Below, piece after piece: positions 16,121 to 25,194 of a stretch of 64,000 nt of DNA. The notes below the pieces were generated by a model. It did not search any database, was not told where the DNA came from, and saw only the letters and a program-made list of their open reading frames with translations. A program made the translations under genes and the position numbers. The DNA is from Flammeovirgaceae bacterium (GTDB lineage: Bacteria; Bacteroidota; Bacteroidia; Cytophagales; Cyclobacteriaceae). The stretch lies in the NCBI GenBank assembly GCA_024638265.1, contig JAHEKQ010000005.1, forward strand, positions 21,708-85,707, in the 5' to 3' direction. Numbering within the stretch: position 1 is the stretch's first letter; every line of letters begins with the position of its first letter.

Positions 16121-17204
16121 AAAGAAAATATTTAAAACCCTCAATCCCAGGAAAGTCTGGGTTCCTGTCGCAATCAGCCTGGGATTCGTCGCCTACAAGA
16201 TCATTACGGATGAGAAATTTTCAGTAGAAAACCTCAGCCTGATATTTTCTGCTAGTATTATTCCTTTAGTAGTAGCCGCCATAATGTTGGTGATAAGAGA
16301 ACTCGCCTACATCTACCGACTACGGTTCCTTTCCGATGGTCAGCTGTCTCTTACGGCATCTACTTATATCATTCTGCTGTGGGAGTTTGCTTCGGCCGTA
16401 ACTCCTTCTGTTGTGGGGGGTACCCCAGTGGCAGTTTTCCTGTTGATGAAAGAGAAGATCTCCCTGGGAAAATCGCTGGCCTATGCCATGGTAACGGCCA
16501 TTTTCGACAATCTGTACCTGGTGTTCCTCTCCCCTCTTTTTTACATCCTGTATTACGAAGACATTGCCTCTCTTGATCTTGGGACAGGGGGTACGACGAC
16601 GATCAAGGCAGTATTCTATACCAGCTATGGACTGATTCTCTTCTATACCTTCATCATGTGCTATTCCCTTTTTGTCAGGCCGAGGTGGTTTAAATGGCTT
16701 ATGATCAAACTCACCAGCTTAAGGTGGACCAGGAGATGGAGATACGCTGCCTACCAACAGGGTAACGAGGTGATGCTGGCATCACAGGAATTGGTCGGAA
16801 AGGGATTTAAATACTGGTGGAGGATTGCATATACAACCTTTATTTCATGGACTTCCCGGTTCTTACTCCTCAATGTAATGATCCTTGCTTTCATCGACAT
16901 GAACATGGTTGAACATATCCTTGTTTTCGGTAAGCAGGTCGTGCTTTGGGTGTTTATGCTCGCATCGCCTACGCCGGGTAGTTCGGGGATCGCCGAAATT
17001 GGGTTTGAACATATTTTCGACCAGCTGCTTGGTAGCTACACGCCAATTAATACGCTGCTTTGGAGGATTTTTACCTATTTCACCTTCCTACTTGCCGGCG
17101 TAATTGTGCTTCCCCGTTGGATCAAGAGGGTTTTCGGGAGTCCGAAAGACGTCGATGAATCTGCTCAACCTGAGGCAGTAGAAGATCTTGCGGACCATTC
17201 CTGA
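16107..17204 (+). CDS. Flippase-like membrane protein (lysylphosphatidylglycerol synthase TM-region family)
   Basis: A 365-residue polytopic inner-membrane protein of the LPG synthetase transmembrane/UPF0104 family, with roughly eight membrane segments. The conserved cores are TPSVVGGTPVAVFLL near residue 97 and ASPTPGSSGIAEIGFE near 290. Relatives flip or help move lipids, but the substrate here is unknown. The start overlaps scpA by 14 bases. The last 83 bases overlap the 3' end of coaE on the opposite strand; the encoded tail there is hydrophilic and low in conserved motifs. Confidence 0.85.
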   Translation: MSQSRKKIFKTLNPRKVWVPVAISLGFVAYKIITDEKFSVENLSLIFSASIIPLVVAAIMLVIRELAYIYRLRFLSDGQLSLTASTYIILLWEFASAVTPSVVGGTPVAVFLLMKEKISLGKSLAYAMVTAIFDNLYLVFLSPLFYILYYEDIASLDLGTGGTTTIKAVFYTSYGLILFYTFIMCYSLFVRPRWFKWLMIKLTSLRWTRRWRYAAYQQGNEVMLASQELVGKGFKYWWRIAYTTFISWTSRFLLLNVMILAFIDMNMVEHILVFGKQVVLWVFMLASPTPGSSGIAEIGFEHIFDQLLGSYTPINTLLWRIFTYFTFLLAGVIVLPRWIKRVFGSPKDVDESAQPEAVEDLADHS

Positions 17205-17730
17205 CCTCGCCATCCGCTAAGTCCAGTTTCTTGTTTTCAGGCCATTGCCTTTCGATGATGGACTTGATTTCGTCCCGGCTACGGTGTGGATCTCGTGCCA
17301 TTACGCGCTCTATGCGAATATCAAGTGGTGCAGTAACGAGGATTACCTCATCCAATTCCCTGTACGATCCCGATTCAAATAAAAGAGCAGCTTCTTTAAT
17401 AGCATATGATTGCCCGTTGTTGAAATCCACCCATTTCTTGAAGTGATTGGCCACTGCCGGATGTATGATCTTGTTTAATTTTTCCAGTAATTGATCATTT
17501 CCAAACACCTTGCCGGCTACCCATGGCCTGTTGTAACCACCTTCATTGAAGGCTTCATCTCCCAGCAAGTTTATGATCTCGTTCCTTATTGATGGATTGG
17601 TATCTACTAAATTCCGCGCTTCTTTATCGGCATCATAGACAGGAACCTTTAACGTACGGAAAATTCGGGTCACTACAGATTTACCCGTGCCAATTCCGCC
17701 TGTAATCCCCAGTAAATAGGGCCTTTTCAC
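17122..17730 (-). CDS. coaE: Dephospho-CoA kinase
   Basis: Phosphorylates the 3'-OH of dephospho-CoA in the last step of CoA synthesis. The 202-residue protein carries the P-loop GGIGTGKS at residues 10-17. The substrate region YDADKEARNLV and the lid (RDPHRSRDEIKSII) are recognisable. The C-terminal 27 residues are encoded antisense to the flippase-like gene. Its start overlaps the ybbR stop by four bases, so it is the last gene of the yajC-ybbR-coaE run. The other late CoA gene, coaD, is also in this window at 34146-34598. Confidence 0.95.
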   Translation of the reverse strand: MKRPYLLGITGGIGTGKSVVTRIFRTLKVPVYDADKEARNLVDTNPSIRNEIINLLGDEAFNEGGYNRPWVAGKVFGNDQLLEKLNKIIHPAVANHFKKWVDFNNGQSYAIKEAALLFESGSYRELDEVILVTAPLDIRIERVMARDPHRSRDEIKSIIERQWPENKKLDLADGEVRNGPQDLLLPQVEQIHRRLSDSRKPS

Positions 17731-18683
17731 CGTATGATCACCTTTATCCCCGTAGTATCCAGAGCAATCCTTTCCACATAAGATGGAACTACATCGGCCA
17801 CCGGAACAACTGTGGAATCAGATATATCAAAACTTGTATAGTCAGCAAGCAGGGAAAGCTCGGAAGCAACCACCTGATTAGCCATGCTTTCACGGACCCA
17901 GACACGAGTGACCTTTGTCGAGTCAGATAAGGTATAATTCTGCGGGAAATTCCTTGTGTTCACCGGCAATTCAAGGTCCAGAACTTCAAGTCTTTCAATC
18001 GGAATCATGACGCTTACCGAGGGTGGATTCCTGATGATCATTTCACTGTTGGGCAGCACCACTTCCAATTCATCTTCAAAATTCTCATCGATATCGTTCT
18101 CATCGACCTGCAGGAAAATGGTATCCCCTATTGCAGCGATCATATCCATAGGTCCGGTAAGGCGGACCGAATCGGGTTTCAGTGTCATAGGTCCAGTCAC
18201 CACAAAATCATCAGCGAGGTTCAGGGAATCTATATCAATCCATACTTTCAGGTACCTTGTTACCCTCCTGTCTATATTAAGATATAGGGTGTCTGTAAGT
18301 ACATAATTGAGCTGCAAGTCTGTTACCTGGTCAGTAACTGCTGAAGGAAGTGATGATCCCGGAATTCTCGACGTATTGTCAGGAGACTCCAACCTTATCA
18401 GGAGGGGCTCAGTTCTCACCCTCATTGATTTTCTTAGGAGGTTCCAACCCACACCCGTCATGTTCAGCAAAACCTCATCAGGAAGTTCTTCAACTGCCTG
18501 GTAGCTATCGGTATCGTACAAAAAGGTAATTGGATACCTGACGTTAGCAGTATAATTTTTATTGAGAGAGTTAAACAACCAAAATAATGTGGCTGCCACC
18601 AGGCAAAGAATCACTACTTTCAGGTTAGTACGACCCGTATTAAGCCTTAGCAGTGTTAATATTTCCTGGAATATCTTTCTCAA
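17727..18683 (-). CDS. YbbR-domain protein
   Basis: A 318-residue membrane-anchored protein. One N-terminal membrane segment near residues 23-40 is followed by an extracytoplasmic region of YbbR-like beta repeats (YPITFLYD, VRLTGPMDMIAAI). The Firmicutes YbbR protein CdaR regulates a diadenylate cyclase, but no cyclase gene is adjacent here, so that role should not be assumed. It lies between yajC (9-base gap) and coaE (4-base overlap). This order is often seen in Bacteroidota downstream of nusB. Confidence 0.85.
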   Translation of the reverse strand: MRKIFQEILTLLRLNTGRTNLKVVILCLVAATLFWLFNSLNKNYTANVRYPITFLYDTDSYQAVEELPDEVLLNMTGVGWNLLRKSMRVRTEPLLIRLESPDNTSRIPGSSLPSAVTDQVTDLQLNYVLTDTLYLNIDRRVTRYLKVWIDIDSLNLADDFVVTGPMTLKPDSVRLTGPMDMIAAIGDTIFLQVDENDIDENFEDELEVVLPNSEMIIRNPPSVSVMIPIERLEVLDLELPVNTRNFPQNYTLSDSTKVTRVWVRESMANQVVASELSLLADYTSFDISDSTVVPVADVVPSYVERIALDTTGIKVIIR

Positions 18684-18692
18684 TCAGACATT

Positions 18693-19013
18693 TTATTTCT
18701 TGGCATCACCGCTCTTTGTAGCATCCAGCGAAACAGAGCCTTTGTTAACCGTGATTTTAGTTCCCCGATCCACGTCCAGGGTAATTGTATCAGCTTCGAC
18801 ACTCACGACTTTTCCATGAATCCCTCCAGCGGTCACTACACTATCACCTTTAGAAATGTTCTCAAGGAATTTCCGCTGTTCTTTGGCCTTTTTCTGCTGG
18901 GGCCTGATCATGAAAAAGTAAAATACGACTACGATTCCCACCAGCAATAATAGCTGACTGTTCATAAATCCACCCCCGTCGCCCTGGGCTTGAAGCAATA
19001 TATTATAGATCAT
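18693..19013 (-). CDS. yajC: Preprotein translocase subunit YajC
   Basis: Accessory subunit of the SecDF-YajC complex in the inner membrane. The 106-residue length is normal. One membrane segment near residues 21-37 is followed by the family signature FFMIRPQQKKAKEQRKFLEN and a short beta domain (GDSVVTAGGIHGKVVSV). It is preceded by a -7 element and by the terminator of the upstream DUF1573 gene, so it probably starts a separate transcript. Confidence 0.95.
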   Translation of the reverse strand: MIYNILLQAQGDGGGFMNSQLLLLVGIVVVFYFFMIRPQQKKAKEQRKFLENISKGDSVVTAGGIHGKVVSVEADTITLDVDRGTKITVNKGSVSLDATKSGDAKK

Positions 19014-19033
19014 TTTCTTTTGACTTTATCCGG

Positions 19034-19041
19034 CAAAACTA
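19034..19041 (-). promoter_or_regulatory. -7 promoter element for yajC-ybbR-coaE
   Basis: Minus-strand TAGTTTTG fits TAnnTTTG and lies 20 bases before the yajC ATG. A TTG at 19063-19065 sits 21 bases further upstream, inside the preceding terminator hairpin, and could serve as the -33 element. Confidence 0.5.
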
Positions 19042-19046
19042 CTCCT

Positions 19047-19085
19047 AAAAAAAGAAACATCCCAACCCCCTTCGGGATTGGGATG
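19047..19085 (-). terminator. Intrinsic terminator after DUF1573 gene
   Basis: CATCCCAA (19058-19065) pairs with TTGGGATG (19078-19085), with further CCC/GGG pairing inside. On the minus strand the hairpin is followed by TTTCTTTTTTT. It ends the leucine dehydrogenase-nusB-YtxH-DUF1573 transcript. Confidence 0.85.
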
Positions 19086-19109
19086 AGAATAATGTGTAAG
19101 AAGTAATTT

Positions 19110-19634
19110 CTAGTTAGCCGGTGCGTTGGCAGCATTTACCTGGGCCTTAACCCTCAAAGTGGTAGTCTTGGGCCAGGTGTTGGCAGTAATAGTAACTGCT
19201 TTGTTCTGCGTACCGGGTTTTCCTTTACTGTTGAATTCAGCAGTAATCTCGCCGGTACCACCTACAGGGATTGGCTCCCTGGGCCATGTAGGCACCGTAC
19301 ATCCGCATGAACCTTTTGCAGATTGGATGATCAAGGGGGCATCTCCCGTGTTGGTGAATGTGAAAGTGTGACTTACAATATCACCATCCGTAATTGTTCC
19401 GAAATCATGTTCTGACTTTTCAAACTGGAACGACGGTAGTGGTCCTTCCGGTTTCTGGTCAGGCTGGGTAGCTGCCGGGCTAGCAGGACTGGTAGTAGTT
19501 CCACTGCTTTCCAGTTCCCTTAACCTGCTTTCAAGTTCAGCAATTCTCTTTTCTGAATCTTTGTTGCTGCATCCCGTGGATGCCATGAAGGCAATTCCAA
19601 GGATCGCGAATAAGTAAATTCCAATTTTTCTCAT
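19110..19634 (-). CDS. DUF1573 lipoprotein
   Basis: A 174-residue predicted lipoprotein. The signal peptide ends at a lipobox with Cys22 (MASTGC), followed by a short coiled coil (RIAELESRLRELE) and a Ser/Pro-rich linker. An Ig-like DUF1573 domain covers about residues 65-170, with the signature SCGCTVPTWPREPIPVG. Function is unknown. It is 11 bases after the YtxH gene and is the last gene before the terminator. A second DUF1573 protein lies at 37577-37984 and shares the same cysteine motif. Confidence 0.85.
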   Translation of the reverse strand: MRKIGIYLFAILGIAFMASTGCSNKDSEKRIAELESRLRELESSGTTTSPASPAATQPDQKPEGPLPSFQFEKSEHDFGTITDGDIVSHTFTFTNTGDAPLIIQSAKGSCGCTVPTWPREPIPVGGTGEITAEFNSKGKPGTQNKAVTITANTWPKTTTLRVKAQVNAANAPAN

Positions 19635-19645
19635 AGTTGTTTTCG

Positions 19646-19969
19646 TTAATTGTTATTGTTCTCGTCTTCTTCACTTCCTTTGATCTGGCTGATAAGACTG
19701 TCGACATCTTCAAGGAGCCTTTCTGCTTTTTCCTTAGCTTGGTTTACTACTTTTTCCCCCTTGTCTCTCGCTTCGCTGAAATGGACTTCCTTTCCTGAAA
19801 TGAGGTCTTCAACCAGGTCCTCGAGCATTTTCTTGTACTTGTCCAGGCGATAAGTCAATTTATCCCTGGTATTAGAACCCTTGTCGGGAGCATAGAGTAT
19901 ACCTAAGATTGCCCCGGTAGCTGCACCCAGTAAAAAGGCCAATAATGAATTTCCTGCTTTTCTACTCAT
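19646..19969 (-). CDS. YtxH-domain protein
   Basis: A 107-residue protein with an N-terminal glycine-rich hydrophobic segment (LLGAATGAILGILYAPDKG) followed by a charged helical, probably coiled-coil region. This is the YtxH/gas-vesicle-like general stress pattern. The exact role is unknown. It lies 2 bases after nusB and 11 before DUF1573, in the same operon. Confidence 0.8.
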   Translation of the reverse strand: MSRKAGNSLLAFLLGAATGAILGILYAPDKGSNTRDKLTYRLDKYKKMLEDLVEDLISGKEVHFSEARDKGEKVVNQAKEKAERLLEDVDSLISQIKGSEEDENNNN

Positions 19970-19971
19970 AT

Positions 19972-21105
19972 CTATTTATTGTCAATTAATCCCCTTCCAC
20001 TTTTTTTGGCAAGCCCTTTTTCTATGAGGTCTTCCGAAATTGCGTCGAGTAAACCATTAATAAACTGCTTACTCTTGGGCGTACTGTACTTTTTTGAAAC
20101 CTCAATATATTCATTAATCGTGACTTTTACGGGGATGCTTGGGAAATTCATAAACTCCGCAATTGCCATTTCCAGTACGATCCGGTCGGTTAGAGCAAGC
20201 CTCTCAATATCCCAGTTTTTCGCTTTTTTTGCGATGAGCCCATGCATTTCATCGGGTAACTTCAATGTCGCATCAAACAGCTTTTCAAAGAACTCTTTAT
20301 CGTCTTCAAAATTGTAAGAAACATCCTGCAGATCGAATTCTTCCGGGGCTTCTTCGTCAATCGCCTTTAACGTTTTAATAACGAGACTTTTAATGATAGC
20401 CCTGTTTTCTTCCCAATGAATGTCTCTTTCCTCCAGGAACGTCTCAATCACTTCATTCTTGAAGATGATTTTGTTTACCAAATATTTCAAGAACTCAAAG
20501 TCCTCTTCGAATGTTCCGTCCACTGATTCATTGTACTGGATGTATTTTTCATCCTTCACAATCAGTCTCCTCAGCCATTCACGAACTTCGGGTCGGTTCC
20601 GCCATTGTGAACCGGCATCTAAGATGGCTTTTTCAAGAAACTTGTTCAATCTTAAGCCATTGATTAACAAATTTTTAACAAAGCGTGAATGATTGCGCTT
20701 GGTGTCAAGGGTTGCTTGCTCATGAAAAGCGAGTAGCAGGTCCAGGAAAGAGATATAGGTATCATATAGCTTTTCCACATCGGAGAGCATCTGCTTCCTG
20801 ATCTGGAGCTTATCTTCTCGATTCTTATTCTCGTACTGATTTATAGCATTTTCAACCGTCTCCCTAACCTGTTCATGGTTATCTGAGGGGGCGGTTTCAC
20901 CATTGGCAAGATGTAAAAAAAGCGCAAGCGCAACCTTTTGATTGATCTTGAGCTCATCTTTATCCTGGAGCTCCATGCTATTGAGATTGGGGGAGTAAGT
21001 TTCCCGGATATAGTCCTTGGCAAGGTCGTAATTCGCCTCAATTCTTTGCTTATACGCAAAGAGAGTCTGCATCACTTTGATCCTGAGGGTTCTCCTGTTG
21101 AGCAT
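19972..21105 (-). CDS. nusB: Transcription antitermination protein NusB, long Bacteroidota form
   Basis: NusB binds boxA RNA with NusE/S10 and supports rRNA antitermination. This protein is 377 residues, against about 140 for classic NusB. The opening RRTLRIKVMQTLFAYKQ resembles the classic NusB N-terminus, and the C-terminal part (residues about 230-370, including LALTDRIVLEMAIAEFMNFP and VTINEYIEVSKKY) carries the rest of the fold. The intervening charged helical insertion of about 200 residues is typical of the phylum. It starts 4 bases after leucine dehydrogenase on the same strand and is co-transcribed with it. Confidence 0.92.
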   Translation of the reverse strand: MLNRRTLRIKVMQTLFAYKQRIEANYDLAKDYIRETYSPNLNSMELQDKDELKINQKVALALFLHLANGETAPSDNHEQVRETVENAINQYENKNREDKLQIRKQMLSDVEKLYDTYISFLDLLLAFHEQATLDTKRNHSRFVKNLLINGLRLNKFLEKAILDAGSQWRNRPEVREWLRRLIVKDEKYIQYNESVDGTFEEDFEFLKYLVNKIIFKNEVIETFLEERDIHWEENRAIIKSLVIKTLKAIDEEAPEEFDLQDVSYNFEDDKEFFEKLFDATLKLPDEMHGLIAKKAKNWDIERLALTDRIVLEMAIAEFMNFPSIPVKVTINEYIEVSKKYSTPKSKQFINGLLDAISEDLIEKGLAKKSGRGLIDNK

Positions 21106-21109
21106 TCGC

Positions 21110-22210
21110 TTATCGGGGTAGTTTTACGTTACCCACCTCACTTATTCTTTTATCCCCAATGTGAATTGCAGCCTCCTGGGGAGAGAGGTTCTCCTCTTCG
21201 GCTACCCTCACAATTGATGCACAGTTATCATAAATCTTTTCGGCCATTGAATAGGAGCGCTCCTTGTTGTATTCCTTCATATAATCAAGATATACATTGA
21301 TGAGGCCTCCAGCATTAATTACAAAGTCGGGGGCGTACAGGATTCCCTTTTTCATAAGGTCATATCCATGTTTGATCTCATCCTCCAGCTGGTTATTGGC
21401 AGCTCCGGCGATTATTGAACATTGCAATCTGGGAATAGTATCATCGTTTAGTGTTGCTCCCAGTGCACAGGGAGCATATACATCTATATCGAGGTCATAT
21501 GCCTCCTCCGCACTAACACCCTTCGCACCGGTAGCTTTAGCCACTTTAGCAATCTTTTCCTCGTCAATATCCGAAATGTAGACGGTTGCGTTCTCTTTGC
21601 GAAGATGCTCGGTTAAGTACATTCCTACCTGTCCAACACCCTGGACCCAGATTTTCTTGTTCTCAAGGGATTCATTTCCGTATGCCTTTTTTGCCATCGC
21701 CTTCATGCCCACATAAGTGCCGTATGCGGTAACGGGTGAAGGATCTCCACTACCTCCCCTATATATAGGCAACCCGGTTACATGCTTGGTTTCCATGGCG
21801 ATATATTCCATATCGCTCATTTTCATATTTACATCTTCGGCTGTAATGTATTTGCCGTTCAGGCTTTCGATAAATTTGCCAAACCGTCTCAAGAAGGCCT
21901 CCGTCTTCATCGTTTTAGCATCACCAATGAGAACCGCCTTGCCGCCACCCAGGTTTAACCCTGTGACTGCCGCTTTATAGGTCATCCCCCTGGAAAGCCT
22001 GAGAACATCCCTGATCGCCTCTGACTCGTTTGCATAATTCCACATTCTGGTACCCCCAAGTGCTGGTCCCAATACCGTGTTATGGATTCCAATTAAAGCT
22101 TTGAGGCCAGTATCCTTGTCATGACAGACCACCAGCTGTTCGTGACCAAGAGACGTAATCTGGCTCATAATGGAATCATCCACCCGGCTTTCCAACTCTT
22201 TAACCTCCAT
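21110..22210 (-). CDS. Leucine (branched-chain amino acid) dehydrogenase
   Basis: An NAD-dependent amino-acid dehydrogenase of the Glu/Leu/Phe/Val family, deaminating leucine, valine and isoleucine to their 2-oxo acids. The 366 residues match leucine dehydrogenase. The substrate region LGPALGGTRMW and the catalytic lysine in NLGGGKAVL are present, and the Rossmann segment is VQGVGQVGMYL. I chose ATG 22210 (MEVKELE) rather than TTG 22273, because a full promoter at 22271-22300 overlaps the longer start. It leads the operon with nusB. LeuDH rather than ValDH is by family similarity. Confidence 0.9.
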   Translation of the reverse strand: MEVKELESRVDDSIMSQITSLGHEQLVVCHDKDTGLKALIGIHNTVLGPALGGTRMWNYANESEAIRDVLRLSRGMTYKAAVTGLNLGGGKAVLIGDAKTMKTEAFLRRFGKFIESLNGKYITAEDVNMKMSDMEYIAMETKHVTGLPIYRGGSGDPSPVTAYGTYVGMKAMAKKAYGNESLENKKIWVQGVGQVGMYLTEHLRKENATVYISDIDEEKIAKVAKATGAKGVSAEEAYDLDIDVYAPCALGATLNDDTIPRLQCSIIAGAANNQLEDEIKHGYDLMKKGILYAPDFVINAGGLINVYLDYMKEYNKERSYSMAEKIYDNCASIVRVAEEENLSPQEAAIHIGDKRISEVGNVKLPR

Positions 22211-22270
22211 GATATTATTCCCTAATTTTGTGTTAGATTTGGCCTCAAATACCTCCGGTATCGGGCATGG

Positions 22271-22300
22271 CAAAGTTAGGCTTTTTTAAGATTATGCCAA
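22271..22300 (-). promoter_or_regulatory. Promoter of the leucine dehydrogenase-nusB operon
   Basis: Minus-strand TTG (22300-22298) and TAACTTTG (22278-22271) are spaced by exactly 19 bases, matching the Bacteroidota -33/-7 consensus. The ATG at 22210 is about 60 bases downstream. Confidence 0.7.
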
Positions 22301-22352
22301 TCTCCCCAACCAAGTATTGAACAAGGCACTGTACTAAGCCGTTTCTATTGGA

Positions 22353-24143
22353 ATGAAGGAATTATCCCATCTTAATAAGTACCTGTTTAAGTATAAATAC
22401 TACTTATTGCTGGGATTGGTCTTTACAATTCTTACAAACCTCTTCCAGATTGTGCCCGCTCAAGTGGTAAGGCATGCTATTGACCTGGTGACTGATAATA
22501 TTAAGATGTACCGTGCTTATGAAGGTTTGGAGATTCAGGATAACTTTTATACGGTCTTTGCAGGTAGTATTCTTCTTTATGGTGTGATTATTCTGTTGAT
22601 GGCCCTCATTCGGGGTTTCTTCCTGTTCCTGGTCCGTCAAACATTAATCGTGATGTCCAGGCATGTGGAATTTGACCTGAAAAACGAAATATATAACCAC
22701 TACCAGTCACTACCCCTGAGTTTTTACCGCCGGAATAATACCGGGGACCTGATGAACAGGATATCCGAGGATGTCAGTAAAGTGAGGATGTACCTGGGAC
22801 CCTCCATTATGTACGGGATAAACCTCGTTGTACTTTTCATCATACTGATACCCTACATGGCGAGCATCAGTCCTACACTGACCCTATACTCCCTACTTCC
22901 ATTACCCGTTCTTTCAATTAGTATCTATTATGTAAACAACATTATAAACCGAAAATCGGAGGATATTCAAAGGAGTCAATCAGGACTCTCCACCTTTGTC
23001 CAGGAAGCGTTCTCCGGGGTAAGGGTACTGAAGTCTTTTGTCCGGGAAGACGACTCGGTCAATGGCTTTGTTGGTAAGAGCACCGACTATCGCGACAAGT
23101 CACTGAGCCTTACAAGGGTACAGGCGCTGTTCTTCCCACTGATTATGGCGCTGATTGGCTTGAGCACAGTTATTACAATCTACGTAGGGAGCACCGAGGT
23201 GATCCGAGGAAGGCTGACTTTTGGAAATATTGCTGAGTTTGTCATCTACGTGAACATGCTGACCTGGCCGGTAACATCCCTGGGTTGGATCAGTAGTATT
23301 ATTCAAAGAGCAGCAGCTTCACAAAAAAGGATTAATGAATACCTCAAAGAGAAAAACGATATTCTCTCTGTGAAAAACCTGCAAAGCCCAATCAAGGGAG
23401 ATATCAGGTTTGATAATGTATCGTTTGTATATCCCGATACAGGCATCCGCGCCCTTAATAATATCAGTTTTCATGTTCAACCCGGTGAATCGCTGGCCAT
23501 AATAGGTACCACGGGGTCCGGAAAAAGTACTATTGCCAACCTCATCACACGGATGTACGATTCAACAGAAGGTGAGATCATTGTTGACGGGGAGGACCTT
23601 AAAGATTACGAAGTTACTCACCTGCGAAAACAAGTTGGTTATGTTCCCCAGGATGTCTTCCTTTTCTCCGATACCATTTATAATAATATCGGTTTCGGTG
23701 CCGATGAATTAAGGGAGGAGGATATCATAAAAGCGAGCCAGGATGCAGACGTGTATCAAAATATCCAGGATTTCCCCGATGGATTTGCGACGCGTGTAGG
23801 TGAGCGTGGAATCACTTTGTCCGGAGGCCAGAAACAACGCGTTTCTATCGCCAGGGCCATTGTGCGGAACCCTAAGATCCTGATCCTTGATGATGCCCTT
23901 TCAGCAGTCGATACCAAGACAGAGAATACTATTCTCAACAGCATGAAAAAGATTATGGAAGGTCGGACTACCATTATAATTTCCCACCGTGTATCCTCTG
24001 CGAAACTCACAGACAAGATCATCGTATTAGATAACGGGAATATGATTGAACGAGGAACCAATGATGAACTCCTGGAAAAGAAGGGTGTGTACTGGGAACT
24101 CTATGAAAAGCAGCTTAAAGCCGACCAGCTGATGGAGGAATGA
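22353..24143 (+). CDS. ABC exporter, fused membrane and ATPase domains
   Basis: A 596-residue half-transporter of the MsbA/MdlB type. Six membrane segments occupy residues about 17-320. The nucleotide-binding domain has Walker A GTTGSGKST near residue 387, the ABC signature LSGGQKQRVSIARAI, Walker B ILILDDALSAVD and the switch histidine in IISHRVS. It would work as a homodimer exporting lipids, peptides or drugs; the cargo is unknown. ATG start, divergent from leucine dehydrogenase. The MoxR gene follows 57 bases later on the same strand. Confidence 0.93.
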   Translation: MKELSHLNKYLFKYKYYLLLGLVFTILTNLFQIVPAQVVRHAIDLVTDNIKMYRAYEGLEIQDNFYTVFAGSILLYGVIILLMALIRGFFLFLVRQTLIVMSRHVEFDLKNEIYNHYQSLPLSFYRRNNTGDLMNRISEDVSKVRMYLGPSIMYGINLVVLFIILIPYMASISPTLTLYSLLPLPVLSISIYYVNNIINRKSEDIQRSQSGLSTFVQEAFSGVRVLKSFVREDDSVNGFVGKSTDYRDKSLSLTRVQALFFPLIMALIGLSTVITIYVGSTEVIRGRLTFGNIAEFVIYVNMLTWPVTSLGWISSIIQRAAASQKRINEYLKEKNDILSVKNLQSPIKGDIRFDNVSFVYPDTGIRALNNISFHVQPGESLAIIGTTGSGKSTIANLITRMYDSTEGEIIVDGEDLKDYEVTHLRKQVGYVPQDVFLFSDTIYNNIGFGADELREEDIIKASQDADVYQNIQDFPDGFATRVGERGITLSGGQKQRVSIARAIVRNPKILILDDALSAVDTKTENTILNSMKKIMEGRTTIIISHRVSSAKLTDKIIVLDNGNMIERGTNDELLEKKGVYWELYEKQLKADQLMEE

Positions 24144-24200
24144 TGTAGAGGTTCTAAGATATTTCCCTTATTTTCGCGATTCGTTGTAAATGTGATGTAA

Positions 24201-25187
24201 ATGGAATCTGTTGATTTAGATAAGAAACAAGAGCACCGTCAAAAGATAAGCCAAGTCTACTCAGAAGTGGCAAAGGTGGTCGTTGGTCAGCAATATATGA
24301 TTAACCGGTTACTCATCGGACTTTTTACCAATAGTCACATACTTCTCGAAGGAGTCCCGGGATTGGCCAAAACCCTTACGGTAAGCACTCTCGCTGATGT
24401 ACTGCATCTCGATTTTCAACGAATTCAGTTTACCCCCGATCTGCTTCCTGCTGACCTCATCGGGACCATGATCTACAATCAGAAACTCGCAAAGTTCGAA
24501 GTCAAAAAAGGCCCGATTTTTTCCAATATTGTACTTGCCGATGAGATCAACCGCTCACCGGCAAAAGTCCAATCCGCATTGCTGGAAGCCATGCAGGAAA
24601 AACAGGTGACTATCGGGGAAACAACTTTTGAGTTAGACCGGCCCTTCCTCGTATTATCCACTCAAAACCCCGTAGAGCAGGAAGGAACCTACCCCCTTCC
24701 CGAGGCCCAGATCGACCGGTTCATGATGAAGGTAATTGTGGATTACCCTTCCAAAGACCAGGAACTGGAAGTAATGAGGAGGATATCGAATATGCAATTT
24801 GACTTCTCGGTGAATACAGTACTTTCCAAAGAAGACATTTTCAGCATTCGGAATGAGATCAACCAGGTTCAGATCTCTGAGTCATTGGAAAAATATATTA
24901 TAGAGCTGGTATACAGTACGCGATTCCCACAGGAATACGGATTCCAGGAATTAGTGGAATACATCCAGTTCGGAGCCTCGCCCAGGGCAAGTATTAACCT
25001 GAACCTCGCTGCCAAGGCTATCGCTTTCCTCGATGGACGCGACTATGTCCTCCCCGAGGATATCAAAGAAATCGCTGTGGATGTCATGAATCACAGGATC
25101 CTGCTGAACTATGAAGCGGAAGCAGATAATGTGGCAACTAAGGATCTGATTGAGATTATTCTGAATAGGATTCCGATCAACAATTAG
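24201..25187 (+). CDS. MoxR-family AAA+ ATPase
   Basis: A 328-residue AAA_3 ATPase. Walker A is EGVPGLAKT near residue 54, Walker B is VLADEINRSPAKVQSALLEA, and the sensor region STQNPVEQEGTYPLPEAQ is diagnostic for MoxR. Such ATPases act as chaperones that mature or insert cofactors into partners containing von Willebrand A domains. Partner genes (DUF58, VWA, BatD-like) usually follow, but here the next gene is convergent and unrelated, so this is an orphan copy. ATG start. Confidence 0.93.
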   Translation: MESVDLDKKQEHRQKISQVYSEVAKVVVGQQYMINRLLIGLFTNSHILLEGVPGLAKTLTVSTLADVLHLDFQRIQFTPDLLPADLIGTMIYNQKLAKFEVKKGPIFSNIVLADEINRSPAKVQSALLEAMQEKQVTIGETTFELDRPFLVLSTQNPVEQEGTYPLPEAQIDRFMMKVIVDYPSKDQELEVMRRISNMQFDFSVNTVLSKEDIFSIRNEINQVQISESLEKYIIELVYSTRFPQEYGFQELVEYIQFGASPRASINLNLAAKAIAFLDGRDYVLPEDIKEIAVDVMNHRILLNYEAEADNVATKDLIEIILNRIPINN

Positions 25188-25194
25188 GGGAAGT

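Noticed and set aside
22211..22273. Longer leucine dehydrogenase starting at TTG 22273
   Set aside because: A -33/-7 promoter at 22271-22300 overlaps that start, and family members begin at the MEVKEL region.
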